Shown: positions 25,952 through 38,065 of the stretch, one piece after another
Position numbering within the stretch: position 1 is the stretch's first letter
Layout: each line of letters begins with the position of its first letter
Assembly: GCA_036345935.2 (NCBI GenBank)
Contig: JADWOT020000002.1
Coordinates: 2,886,692 to 2,950,691 of the forward strand
Reading direction: 5' to 3'
DNA: 64,000 nt
From: Taenia hydatigena
Taxonomy: Eukaryota; Platyhelminthes; Cestoda; Cyclophyllidea; Taeniidae
Translations under genes and position numbers: made by a program
Notes under the pieces: model-generated
Database searches by the model: none
What the model was told of the DNA's origin: nothing
What the model saw: only the letters and a program-made list of their open reading frames with translations

Positions 25952-28449
25952 GACAGCGTTTGATTCCACTAATTGCAAAAAGGATGCTACCAAAACTAAT
26001 ATTGCATGCATACCTATTATTCTTAACTGCATGTGGTGCAGTACTTTCCAATTCCGTGAATTTTACATAGCATAGCATTGGAATAAACATTTTACTGAGC
26101 TATCATTTGCGTTACTGCCAGGTATATAGGAGCATCAAACTGAAATCATCTATCATATTGTCGAGCTCAAAACGAATTTCGGTGTTGTTGGAAACGCAGA
26201 GACCAGAAGATAAGTGAGGGAAGTGAAAGTGTTGTGAGCTCAAGCATCTCTACTGGAGGTGAGAATATTATTCGGGTGCACTGTACACAAGCTTCAGAAT
26301 CAGTCGATTAATGGCATTTGAGTCAGCCACTGAAGGTGCTGCTACGCTGCAGATTAAAGGGAGCGTTAGCTTAATTTCTAGCAGCCTTTCGATACTAAAG
26401 GTCGACGATTCCCTGTCGTATTCGCTACCTTTGCTTGCCGAAATTCTGAAATATATATTTAATGAAAAGTAGCCAATTTTTCCTATCAAGGAAAATCAGC
26501 AAACCGTAGTTGTGGAACGAGGGTCGACATCTTCGTCTGTAACTGCATTCAACTTCCTACAGTCGACACAGTCATTGGCTTCTGCCAATTATACATTTCT
26601 TAGTAAATTTGGCTTCATAAGTTAGCCTTAAGCAACTCTGATTGGGCGCTTTGCTTATCTTTGCTGATATTAGCAGCATTTTCCTTCAGCAGTGAGATGG
26701 TTGTGCTGATCTCAGAAGCCTAGTATTAGAGGACGAACCCTTCTGCAAAAGCAGCGACAGCTTTGGCACTAGGCAAAACATCAGCACTAAACATCGCATC
26801 TCAAGGCAATCCTCAACACAACTAATTTCATTCGCTAGCATTTTTTGGCTATACGCACCTGTAATAGCAGCATTCATTCTGCCACGGCCATGTGAGTAAG
26901 GGCGAAGAGGGCCAGAAGAATGGGCTTCGGGCTGGCAGCTATGAAGTTAAAGACGTAACTTTATGAACTGTCCATTTTACATGGAGTCTGAGCACATGTG
27001 CTGGGACCGAATAGAGGCAAACAAGATCTAAGAATAGGTGCCGTCGCTTGATGTTGAGGTATAGCTTAAATAGGTGCTATCCGATCGTCAGTTTGGGATG
27101 CTTTGTGCGAGATCGCAAGTAGCTCTTGGTGCTTTATGGCCGCAAAGTTGACCAGTTGTCAGGGCAATTCGCTCTTCATGCGACAAGGCTCCTCGACCAC
27201 ATTGCGTGCTGAGGCTGCACGTCTTCTTTGGCCGATTACCTATTTGGCGAACCCGTTTATGGAGGAACCTCAAAGGACCCGTTTTGCTGAAAGTTAGAGC
27301 TTTGGCTTATTTACAGTGAGCTCTAACCACTCCTGCTCCTTAAAGACGAGTCAAGATAAGGTGCGGTATGTGGTGTAGGCTTGTGCTTGGAACGATTCCT
27401 ACAAGCATTGCGGAAGACAATAGACGTCGCTACACAGCACGGACGTTATGGGGCCTTTTTGGCACTATAACCAGAAATGAAGGATCAATTATATGGCTTA
27501 GGCTGTTCTTGAAAATCTTAATCATCATCAATAGAGGATAGGCTGAGGCGCGCTATTGTAAATATAACAATCCCCTCGTTTATCTTCCCCCTTTGACCCC
27601 CAACCTTTATGAAAGGATGGAGTGATCTAGTAATGGCATTTTTATCAACGATCATAATTAAACTGGGGTGCATTTTCAGTACTCGTCTATCTTGAGTAGA
27701 TCTGACTATGTCTTCGTCCTTAGATTTGCACTCCATGAACGCTTCTCGCTGATGAAATGCAAATCAACAAGGTGTGCAACCTTCGGTGTCAAGTTTTGAA
27801 TCCAGTTGTTTTACCTTAGGATGCACGACATATAATCATTCTCTGACAACTGTTCAGCCCTTAGGCGGTAGTTATTGTCGCGTATATGGCTGAGTTTCTT
27901 TGTTGCTTTTTAATAGACACATCTCGAACCCTATAAATTCCGCATTGATGCGAATGCCGTCATTTCAACAACATTTAGACTGAATGCTGTGTGTTTTTGG
28001 TAACGGGTCGCCTAGACTTCCTCTGCTCTGCATTCGCCAAGCGATTAAGCCTCCGAGTCACACTGGTGTTCCTTAAGCTCCTTTTGTATTTTAACACTGT
28101 ACATTATACTCGAGCATTGAAGCATGTTTCCGCAGTCAAGAACTCCCGACACTATTCACTGCCATGGCGAATCTAGTGACTTTTGTCTGCTAAATTGCAC
28201 TCAGAATATAAGTACAGATTGTAATGCTTACATTATATTTCCATTTTAGGAGCTTTTCTAGGCACCCTGTGCGCTTCCATATGAGGACATTAATTCCAGT
28301 TGAAGGGTTTGTTCAGAATTACGAAGCATTAATAACTTGACCCAAAATATGACCTGTTAATCAATGAAAAATAAAAAAATCTGGAACTGTTTAAATGAAA
28401 CTAAAATGTCGCGTTCCCAAAGCGGGCTCCACTGTGAATTATGACATGC
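25952..28449. other. Non-coding stretch downstream of ankyrin copy 1
   Basis: I looked for counterparts of ankyrin exons 3-6 of the 42 kb locus and did not find them. Short frames near 27088-27297 on both strands overlap each other and show no domain. Confidence 0.4.
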
Positions 28450-28690
28450 CGGAATGACAGCTTTGTTTGGAAGAATCGAAGCCAGATAAATTTAAGGCAT
28501 GTTAAGAATAACAACTTTTTGAAGTCCTCAGATAGCAATGAACTTGAAAAAAGACGCTTCTCAACATATTATCTCATGGAAGGCCGTGGTTTAAAACGGA
28601 ATGTTTTGATGGTGCATGGAGTATGAGACAGATTTTGACAGAGAGACTTTGATTTTTCCTTGGTCTGAAATGAGCGTTTGAGGTTCGATG
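28450..28690 (+). repeat. Second old relative of the long duplication
   Basis: Resembles 48770-48990 (and 62252-62472). Shared landmarks are gacagcttt versus gatagctgt, then ctcatggaaggccgtggttt versus ctcagggaaagcttcggttt, and gagtatgagacag versus gaatatgcgacag. It is weaker than the 20.9 kb match but in the same order and orientation. Similarity fades after about 28690. Confidence 0.45.
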
Positions 28691-29034
28691 TTCTGCATGT
28701 CTTCTACTCTTCCAACTACTCCGGGTGCATGGTGCGTACGAAGATTGACACAGTCATGTGTCTGTTTGAAACTTGTGCTATGCTGGCAAGCAAAATAAAA
28801 GTGGTCTATTATGTTTACTGGTTGCAAACTAGAAACAGATTTGACTGGCGTAACAAGTCTTCTAGGCTTAAAAGCGTCGCTATTAAAAATAGAGGTGACG
28901 AGTCCTCAGAACCACAAGCCTATTGTCAACTATTTTTGTAGGCTGAGGAATTAATAACCGCAATGGAGAGGCGATACCTAGTAGATGTCAGTAGAAATTT
29001 GAAGTAAATAGAAAGATTGAATTAATTAAATAAT

Positions 29035-29207
29035 ATGCGAATGATTGAAGGAGGGAGGAAAGGGCTTCTACCAAAAGCCACAAGTGGTGGTCGTGGTGAG
29101 ATGAAAGAGATAGTAGGAGTAGAATGACTGTAGCATGCACTTAAAAGGCACATGCAGATGAGCGGATAGGTCGGTCGGAGGGAGAGGAATGGCAAAGGCA
29201 CTACTAC

Positions 29208-29238
<31 letters not shown>

Positions 29239-29640
29239 ACTACTACTACTACTCTTAGGGTGAGTAAAAGAAGAGCAGAGGGATGTATTATAAGGGAGAA
29301 GGAAGGGGCGAAATTGAGTAAGCAAAAGTAAGAACTTGTGCAAGGAATTCGCATAGAATTGTGGAAGTGTAGAAGAAGTTAAAAGCCTATATATTTATAT
29401 TTCTTCGGTGACTTGACGTCCTTTATTATCGTTTACAATAAGACCTTTCTTACGCGTTGGTTATAGACTTCCCAGTAGTGTCAAAGGAATGAGCTCCCAC
29501 AGTTAATAGACAGCTGCACTAGTTCTATCTTTGCAAATGGAATGGCTTAAAAAGGAAAGATTGATTGCTTAGCGACCGCTACATCAGGCTTTCTAGAACA
29601 TTTAAAGGCAACCATAGGTCTACCGGTGAGTGACCGCATA
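29035..29640 (+). repeat. Unclassified dispersed repeat, copy 2
   Basis: Partner of 15640-16210, clearly diverged by substitutions and small indels. It contains an expanded CTA microsatellite at 29200-29254 at a place where copy 1 has only gctactacttgg. Both copies begin abruptly near a tgcgaatg word and fade near a block ending tttaaag plus about 30 bases. Confidence 0.6.
29200..29254 (+). repeat. Imperfect CTA trinucleotide microsatellite
   Basis: About 55 bases of CTA units interrupted by ctg, ttc and atacgg. On the minus strand it generates artificial poly-Ser and poly-Val frames (29022-29354), which are not genes. Confidence 0.93.
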
Positions 29641-32194
29641 ACTGGCCCAATACAAATTGATCTTTGGTGAGAAATACGGTCATGGAGTGCTTCGAAGTAC
29701 TGAAAAATGGTATCAAACAGCCGACCTCCGAGCACTCATCAAACAAATAGAGAAAAGGTGCAAAACTGAAGCTTGAGATTGGTCACTAAACCCAGGTCTA
29801 GTGTCAAACGTATTTTAGTTCTTTCCTCAACCAAACTCCAAACATTGATTATTCTAGAAAATTTCTTCGACAGTCAAGCATGTCTTCTTGTCATGCTTAA
29901 AAGTAGCAACCTCTTCTTCAACAGAAATGTTCTAATAGGTAGACGAAAATGCGTTGACTTATTCATCCACCCACCCATTCACCCTCTCCCTGTGTCTGCA
30001 TAATAAATCAGCACATTTTTTCGCTCTCTCAATTGCATGCCCAAATATCCATTTATATTCACCTTAAAGCAGCCACTCTTTTATGGGGTCCTAGCAACTG
30101 CTTTGCCTAAAATCGCAATCTCATTTTTCGAAAAGGCAAAGGTATACAGAACTGTCTTTAGAAAAAGACACAGATGGGTGAATAATTCGTATTATTAAGC
30201 TCATGTAGAGGTGGTGAATGACCATGATGATGAGCTTTCCACACAGCAGCGAAAATGGAGGTCGATCGCCAAAAATAGAGAAGGCTCTAACACTCCCATT
30301 CCACCCCAAAGCCCCCAACTCTTTTATGCCAGGCCAAGAATTTACTCATCTATTCATCCAGCGTCAGAAGTTACCGATGTCTGCAATGTCTATGTCAAAG
30401 TTTTAAAGACCCTTCCATCTTCCCTTTTCCTAAGTATCTGTTATCCATTAAGCCCTCATAAAGCACTTTGTCTCTCACGATGCCTCATGTTTCTGAACCA
30501 ACCAACATACGTCAAATATGTAAGCAGACCCTCATGCAAATATTTCACTACGTTTTGGCAAGGCTAGCAATCCATCCTCCTCTATCACTCACATTAACTT
30601 TTCTGCACCGGGCTTTACTTTTCCAAAATCGCCTGCTCTTCTGTAAAAGATAAGAGTGGAAGACAGGCGGGAACCGGCCATGAAGGTTGAAAGTAAAAGG
30701 ATTGAAGTCCAAACTAAACAGCGATTAAAATAGAGGTGTTGGCCTTACCGAAAAACGATAGGCAGAAGTGTAACAAGCCGCACTTTATTGACTCTACTGC
30801 CTTCCAGAAGACGTAGTCAAGGCTATCCATTCCTGCTAGCCATGAGTGCTCTAGGTGGCTAGCTGTGAGGCGCGAAAGGCTTTTGCTCAGTCTCAAAGTC
30901 AAATTCTACGCGCTTGCCTCAAATTCTGTTGCAACCGTGCCACCGCTCACTCTCTAACATGAAGAACGCGTGAATGAATCACTGGCGCATTCCAAGTGCA
31001 CCGCTGATACTCACAGATATGGTCGACAAAAGGCACCGCAACAAAGCCAATCGATATGGTGCGTAAGGGGAAAAGGTTTCAGGTGATAGGTGGAAAGGAG
31101 CGTATGGCATGAGCATCTATGTCTAGATCTGGTCCTACCGTTGTCAGGCGAAACGGACACTCCAACGTCTATTGTTTCTATCAAGAGTGCAGATGGCAGG
31201 AACGCACGCAGCTACGGTCAGCGAAGCATTGTGGCCTCTACATGGATAACGTTGCAATTATCCACCAAAAATGTATTCCCAATTTATCTAGGTGATCTCG
31301 TTTCATCGTCCACTACATTCAACCTGGACAAGCCTTACATAATTAGTCCTATATATGAGGTGGTAATCAGACAGAATTTCTTAATGACGATGCATTAGAG
31401 GTAGAAAACTCAGCTGTTATTCGATCAATCAGCCATGTTGATATAACAAAGCCTAGTAATTTTGTGGCAAGTTTTGCTTTTCTTGACCTGACTGCCTAGC
31501 CATTCACCTATTCGCAGCACCCATCTACCCTACTGATCTGTGTGCCAGAGCCGAAATTGATATTGCGCCAAAAACCTTCATTAGGCAGGCTGATGACACG
31601 ATCCTCCCCCCCCGAATGAGAAGCTTTGGTTAGGGCGCGTATCTTCAGAGCTTAAATCCCCACGCAAGATAGCCACGATGATATGACCTTAAAGCAACCG
31701 CAAATGAACGGATGGAACTAATCAGGAATGGATAAAATATACATTAAGGAAGGGAGCTCCGGGATAAGAAGAAAAAGGCAGGAAGTCACCACTCGGTGAT
31801 AATCAAACTTAGCGCGAATGCGATGATATGAGAGCACTATGCCTTTGCACATTGATGCTGGAGCCACAACCGGAGATGGTGAATGGGCCTGCTTTGGGGA
31901 GCATGGAGCAAACAGCAAACTTGCTTTTTTGGCCATTTTCTTTTAGTGTCTTCATGTATATCTCTAAGGATCGATGCAGGCATCCACTCAATTTGCGGCC
32001 GCAAAACTATCTTACGTTTCTTTACTTCAAGCATTACAACATGCATAGTGGGTTGACTTTCTAAAAATCACAAATCCGCTATGCATGCTATATTCTCCAC
32101 CATATACGGTTGGGTGCTGAAAATAGCGACCACTAATCATAATCCCGGGTGGCGCACTTTGATTATTTCAGGCGAGGATGAGTCTTAGATTGCC
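29641..32194. other. Non-coding stretch
   Basis: Pyrimidine-rich patches with ttcatcca-like words (29965-29990, 30340-30360) may be simple-sequence remnants. A 118-codon frame at 30211-30567 has no recognisable feature and overlaps another frame. Confidence 0.4.
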
Positions 32195-32850
32195 CCTTCT
32201 TACCACCATTGTCTTCATGATGTTAGGTGCAAACTTTTTACATTTCCGCTATTAGATGAAGAATTTTGCACAGGCACGCAGCTTAGCAACGACTTATTTG
32301 CAACAGCATCAAAGAGCCAGGTACTGAAATGCGCCTGCTTCCGCCATTCCTTAATTGAAGCCGCATTGGTCCTGACTTTATCAAATTAAGTTAAGATATC
32401 GAGAAGTCGGGTGGATACTATGCAGATGTAATTAGACTGGCTGAGGTGGGAATCACTTGATTCTACTTCGGGATGAGCTTTACATTGTTCAAAAATGAGG
32501 ACGGCGCTCTTGCTGGACTGGGACACAATTCGACCTACAGTGTGGCGGTGGAAGGAATGAGCACCGCAAGCCTCGTTGTTAGTAGCAACAAGTCCATTTA
32601 AACTTTCCACGTGTCCGGCTACTCTATGCGTTAGGAATGAAGTTATGGGCGAGTACCATAAGCCGTTTGACTTGAGGATTTCATTCAATAATGCCATCAC
32701 GTTAACATTAGCCGCCAATCGATGGAAATGCATTTTGATCCGCTAACGTAGACCTATGCACAGTTACCGTCAGCACTTGCCTCTACTAAACCATGCTTGA
32801 TCATCCTCATCTCGGCACAATGTCACGCTTATTTAATTCTTAAGTGGACC
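32195..32850 (+). pseudogene. Fossil FN3-domain gene fragment C
   Basis: The clearest FN3 reading of the three, in a single frame from about 32315 to 32605 with four internal stops (positions marked by *): RLLPPFLN*SRIGPDFIKLS, stop, DIEKSGGYYADVIRLAEVG, stop, FGMSFTLFKNE, then AGLGHNSTYSVAVEGMST and SSNKSI before a final TAA. The layout (xLSW strand, GYY, GL.pnstYsVaVe, then S) is that of an FN3 domain. The block from about 32617 to 32850 matches 10363-10600 of fragment A but follows almost directly here, so the roughly 425-base spacer of A is absent. Confidence 0.6.
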
Positions 32851-34479
32851 TTATCTCAACCATAATTATGCAACAATCACTTACAGCTCAGAATCTTTAA
32901 TGAAATCATTGCACTTTAAGAAAATCAAATATGTAGTTGCACATTGGTATGCACGCTCTAGCTCTACATTGGTCGATGATGTTGAAAAAGAAGTACTTAA
33001 ACAAGAACCATCAAACAAAATAAATTTGACTGACTTTCCGCACCCTATACATGATTTTATGTCCTTTAGTTTGTTCAGTCTCAATTGTGTGAAATAAGAT
33101 CAGACAATCGCACTTAGGAAGCAACTTATGCCATGGAATTCATTATTGCCTAACTTGATTAACCTTGGCACTTCTGGTACCCTATTAGTGTGCATTTTCC
33201 TAGTTGTCAACAAACTAAAAAGGCCCTTTTTGTCGGTGCTCAGGCACAGCGACGAACTTGTAAATGCTAACAATGTCGTGCTAAATTTTTAATTTACTTG
33301 ATAATTTGCATTGAGCTGCATGTTCCATTCATCGAATAGGCAGACTCTTTGTACAATTGCCTTGCTAGAGTAAATGTAACGTGGTCAGTACGCATCGGCT
33401 GAAATGGATATTCCATATTGATACTTTTGAACTTTGCAAAACGATTTATTTGTTTCTGACCTTGCGGCTGGTAGCAAGGGACTCTTAACAAAAGCTTTGT
33501 AAACCAGTCATTTTTTATAATTTTCGCATTACAATTGAAGTGGAAAATAGGAAAAAGCGCCATGTTTTGCGAAAGGTTTGGGTATGTGATGACACTTGAC
33601 GATAGGCAAGAGTGACTCATTCCTCATACGCGTCTTCGCTCCGCCTTTTTTGAAAACAACTCTCCATTTATTAGTTGGTAACGACCGGTTTCATTTGACA
33701 GTGTACAATCCCATGTGTAAAGAGCTGATGTCATAAAGTTTGTGTGTCGCACGAACATCTTTGAGCAGGAGCTTTAGAATAGTATGCGCACGACACTCTC
33801 TTGGTTGAGAACAGACCATTAAAATTGTCGTCACTTATTTAGACAAGTAAAATAGCCCGAGAAGACTCCTAGAGCTATTTGTCTCTCCCTTTAAGCTGCC
33901 TTGAATTCGAGATTTCATCATATTCTACCGTGGCAGTTAGTGTGGCTGTTTTTAGGCTAATGGTCTCAAGCAACAGTCTATCACAGCTGCGCAGTTATAC
34001 TGCGTTTTAGCTACTTTAAATGAATGCAATGATAGATTTAGAGACATTAGGTATGTAGACGGAATCCTGGTAAAGCCCGATATTCCCAAATGCATTCGTA
34101 AATTCATAGCAAAACCACTAATGTTTGCCAGTAAAATAAGCCAAATAATTAAAAGTTCAATGATGGCTACGCGCACCTCTGCGATTGTGCGACATACCCA
34201 AAGCGCACGCGATAGTTTACAAAATAAGCCTTGAAAGGGGTACCTTCAGAGTTCTTCAATTGCATTGACAATCGCTCTAAAAAAAATAGTCAAACACTGT
34301 AGAGAATCATTCTATTTTTCTGTTCCTTTACTTGGCCACTCCGGTTTCTTGAACTAGGCAGGGCGGTCGTCAGCGTCTGCATGCAAAGTTGAGGAAGGAG
34401 TGTCTCTGTTAAGAAAATTGAACCCTCCCTCATTTTCCTTTAGTTCTTTGAAATTTATTTCTGCCTACTTCCCGAATTG
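32851..34479. other. Non-coding stretch
   Basis: Nothing recognised. The right end (34300-34480) may contain further decayed Gypsy RNase H sequence on the minus strand, but I could not anchor it on motifs. Confidence 0.35.
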
Positions 34480-35515
34480 CGCATAAAGCAAGCTAGCGAT
34501 CTTGTTAAAGTCTATAACAAGGCACCAGCAGTAGTCTTCAAGTCAAGGAACTCGCGGAAAACAGTGTTGGAAATGTCACCACCTAGTTCGCACGGCCCTC
34601 GGTCACAGCCATCCCATCTGACGAGACGTTATGCCCCAGGAATCTGACAAGGAAGCAAATGGCATTTTGGGTTCATAACTAACCCTGCGTCTCGCCGACG
34701 ATTCGGTACTAGTTTCAAATTGGCGTAGTGCTCTCGGATTTCTCTGCCAAAACTAAATTTCATCAAAGTAGATTGGGCGGTGTTTGAAAAAAGAATAATT
34801 AATGCTGTCTCTAGAAGGCATTCGCTTTAGCTACAGCACTGCAGAGATCAATTGGTATTGATTCGATTTTATCAGGCCTGTTTGACACCTGAAAAGCTGT
34901 CTTCTTTCTGTCTATTTTCACCACTTCTGCATGCTAGCATCCGTATATTAAGTTCAAAGTAGAGAACCACTTTACCACATGCAGAGAACTCAATTATTTA
35001 TTTACACGGGCTAGGGGAATCGCATCCTTTGCAGCTATGCTGCTTTTCTTTACCAGTGCAATTGGAGAGGCGCGTCATGACTTAGATGGTTCTTTGACCT
35101 CATCCTCGGTCAGCTTTTCCACCAATCGGTCCACTTCTTCGAGGAAAAGTAACGATATGCATTTGGGTGGTTGCTAAATGGGTCTAGCTTTGCCGACGCT
35201 AATGGTATTTTTAGCGAGGCTTGTTAGCCCGAGTTCCGCTCCTTGCGAGGAGATTATGTCTCGACACTTGCTCAACAATGAGCGAAGTTCTACCGCCTTA
35301 CTATCGGTGATGTGCAGTAACTGTGAGGAAGGCTCAAGCAATTTGCTAGTGAGACTTGATACAGCCTCAAAATGAGCACTACAGATTTCTGTTGCGTCTA
35401 CTTTTGGGGACACAACAACCGTGTTTGCTTTTCTGCATTATTAGGCAGAAACACCCTCTGCGAAATTCCGACCCGCTTTGGCATTACGAAGGAAATCAGC
35501 TCCAAGCATCTCATG
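34480..35515 (-). mobile_element. Decayed Ty3/Gypsy-type LTR retrotransposon, pol fragment
   Basis: Read on the minus strand from 35515 down. The end of the protease reads MLGADFLRNAK (about 35509-35480). The pre-RT linker ends GKARPI (near 35180). Then come reverse transcriptase pieces: VKEPSKS*RASPIALVKK (35100-35045), DAIPLARVNK and KWFSTLNLIYGC (about 35025-34935), a decayed LCSAVAKANAF block (near 34830), IYFDEI in the place of the YxDD box (near 34755), ANLKLVPN and NPKCHLL (34720-34655), and REFLDL (near 34550), the start of the RT-RNase H connection. The order and spacing are those of Gypsy pol. Several stops and at least two frame changes show that it is dead. No LTRs found. Above 35515 a possible gag end is visible only as a faint CLHQNG..K motif near 35720. 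Confidence 0.72.
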
Positions 35516-37309
35516 CCGCGTTAGTTCTGGGCACAACTGCAACTGCTAACGATGTCTTTCATTTATTAATGTCTTCCTCATACCTCCGAGATCAGTTCCG
35601 CAAAGAGAACACTGATGCAACATCGCGTTGCGCAGGGTTAGGAAAGCTTAGGGTGTGCTTTTAACGTGGCTGCACGCGAGTCAAGAAGTGCGCTTCTAGT
35701 TTGTTAGGGCCATTTTGGTGTAGGCAGGATATGGAATATGTAGCCCACATGATCTTGAGTTGCAGCATGGGGGATCCAACGTGGATGTTCAAGTTTTGTA
35801 CATCTGTTGGGCATATCAGGAAGCGATGGCAGAAGGAGCTCCTAACGCTTTCTGATTGCGACCTCGATTAGCTGACTAAAGGCGTTGTTGGTCATAGAGT
35901 GTGTATTCCCACAACGCTATGTGACTGAACCTTCGCTCTGAATTAAACCACTACCTAGCAAGTGATCCTGTCGAGTAAAATGCCTCGAAGTGCCCGTTCA
36001 GCTAGGAGTTGCGAATTCCTAGCCTACTCTACACCATCCTCACCAAGCACTTAATCGCGATGGAGTAAGTCTCGAATAAGCTGAGCTAGTACCCTGCGGC
36101 ATTAGCTGATGTCAGAGTCATGAAAGACTCCGGCATCTATTTCCGCCGAGGATGACCTTTGCATAATCACTAATGGAATCAGCGAAATTCATTGGCGCCG
36201 AAATATAAGTGAATGTTGGAGATATCGGTTTCATCTAACCTCCATAATTTATGTCACTTTAAAGATGGAACTGCCTCGAGCACCACCACCAGTGTTTTCA
36301 TCCTCCTTTTTCCTGCTTTTAACATTTGCTACCCTGGCAATTGAAGACTGGATGATTTTAAGCATCTCTAATCAAAAAGCTGAGCTGTAGTTAGGTAACG
36401 AATCAGTAGCAGTCAAGGGAGCGGTCTTTCCACGTCTGTGGAACCGATCCGTTCTTCCTAGACCAGGTTTCAGTTGCTCTTTAGCCTCTCACCTACAAGG
36501 TCATTATATCTAACATAAGTTTCACAATTACATTGTAGGCACTTTTAGGTTCTGATGAAACCAGAAACTAAGGCAGAAGTACTAAAATAATAGCCAGGCA
36601 CTACGGGTGCGTTACCGTCGGTTAGATTATGCTGCATACTCTCCCATACTCGCTTGAAATAAGTTATGGTGAGTAACTCGCGTTTTGCGACTTCGATTCG
36701 GCTTAAAGAGAACCACTTACTAATCATTTCGTGAAAATATTTTTGGATCACTGGCAAAAAGATTAAAGAAAGGTCTGTCAGATCAGAAGAGACTTCATCA
36801 TGCCGAAATACAGTTGGTATTGTCGCGCCTTTGGATCAATGCCGTCTGAAGTTGGGATCACTTGCATGCCCGATTTAAACTAGCAAATGTAAACGTATTT
36901 GCGTCAGGAAATCTCAACTATGGCCGGTTATTTAGCGACAAAACCGAAGCAAGTCATTAAATATCAGGGGAAGTCCCTCTGCACTTTTCCTCAAAACGAG
37001 ATAAATTTGGTGTCAACACCAGTTGCGTCGTGGCATTGCACACGTCCTTCGGGTGGGGCAAACACAATGTTAGCTACTCCCACAAACGCTAGGAAACCCA
37101 CTCCCAAATGGCAACGCGAATCAAAGATTATGTGTTGCATGGTTCCCACTCAACGCAGCAAAATTTGTTTCAAAAATATAAAGAACGACGTGCATACAAT
37201 TGCATGAAGGAACAGCTATTTAAATGTCGTTAAGACGGAACTAATAAAGAGCTTATTTCTAATGAGAGCTTGAAGCGTAGGGTGCAACATGGCGAAACGG
37301 GATGTGACT
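35516..37309. other. Stretch between Gypsy fragment and E2 3' end
   Basis: The left part may hold decayed gag on the minus strand (faint signals near 35720 and 35850). A 102-codon plus-strand frame at 36899-37207 (LATKPKQVIKYQGKSL in it) is unrecognised. No clear polyadenylation signal for the E2 gene. Confidence 0.35.
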
Positions 37310-37800
37310 CTAGAGCTCGTCGAGATCAGAGAAAGGAAACATGTATTGGAGATGGTTTCGCCTGCGGTGCCGGAAGAAGAATCGAAGTTGGGAGAGTCTG
37401 AGTGATAGGACGAGGAGGCGACGAAGCAGCCACAAGGGCCAGAGGTCCATGAGAGGAGCCTGACCGCAGCCCAGGCTCAAGGGCTGCAGCACGCATGCAG
37501 CCACAGAACTACTGATAAGCGAAGGATGAAATCGTGACATACCGAGTGTTGCATAGCACTCCATTCTTGAAATCCACGCTATCCAGTTGGTGACCAGACC
37601 CATAACGGCAAGAAAGCGCAGGCGGATAGGCGAAGGATAGGCACCGTCCCCCACTTTGTATTCTTCGCTTCCCAAACGCTCTTCCATGACGGAATGGGCA
37701 CGTGGTAGAAGGGCGAGAGAGCGTCGAGCGGCGTCATCCAGAGAACACCACTGAGCCGAGGTCTTGGTAATGCGCTGTGGCGCATCAGATTGAGCAACGC
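37310..37800 (-). CDS. Probable 3'-terminal exon(s) of the E2 gene, frame unresolved
   Basis: Exon 6 of the E2 gene ends at a strong donor (ATG|gtaagt, 38066) in phase 0, so coding must resume in phase 0. An acceptor at 37801 (ending gaaatag) opens a 73-codon frame ending in TAG at 37579. Acceptors slightly further in (ending accaag or ggctcag, about 37750-37770) instead enter the longest open frame of the window, which contains CSLDDAARRSLALLPRAH and continues to a stop near 37310. A donor (CTCG|gtatgt, near 37540) followed by an acceptor (ctgcggtcag) would join in phase 1 to a Pro/Ser-rich tail. The second reading has the more protein-like composition, but I cannot choose from sequence alone. 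No polyadenylation signal is obvious. Confidence 0.35.
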
Positions 37801-38065
37801 CTATTTCCATGTATAATAAGAAACTGCTACGCATACATTCTTGACTTGCACTTCCCACCCTCACACCACATGGGCCTATTTGCACTTTAACTAAACAATG
37901 AACTACACACAGTAGTGAGATTAATATCAACTAATTTTACCTCAACGTCTTTAAATAGCACCGAGCATGCAATCTATTTTGTGTAACTTAGAAAGCTCGC
38001 GTTGCTTAATGAACTCAACATTAGTACACACGCCCTAGAAGAATCACTGTGATCAGTTGACTTAC

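Noticed and set aside
26268..26489. Possible second Gypsy linker similar to 35174-35413
   Set aside because: Only a vague spacing resemblance, with no shared motif such as LGADFL or ARPI.
29022..29354. Overlapping minus-strand frames with poly-Ser and poly-Val runs
   Set aside because: The runs are direct translations of the CTA microsatellite at 29200-29254, and the frames differ only by phase.
37801..37930. N-terminal part of the 206-codon minus-strand frame, as a separate gene
   Set aside because: It lies upstream of the only good acceptor and its start is not supported. The frame is better seen as running through terminal E2 exons.
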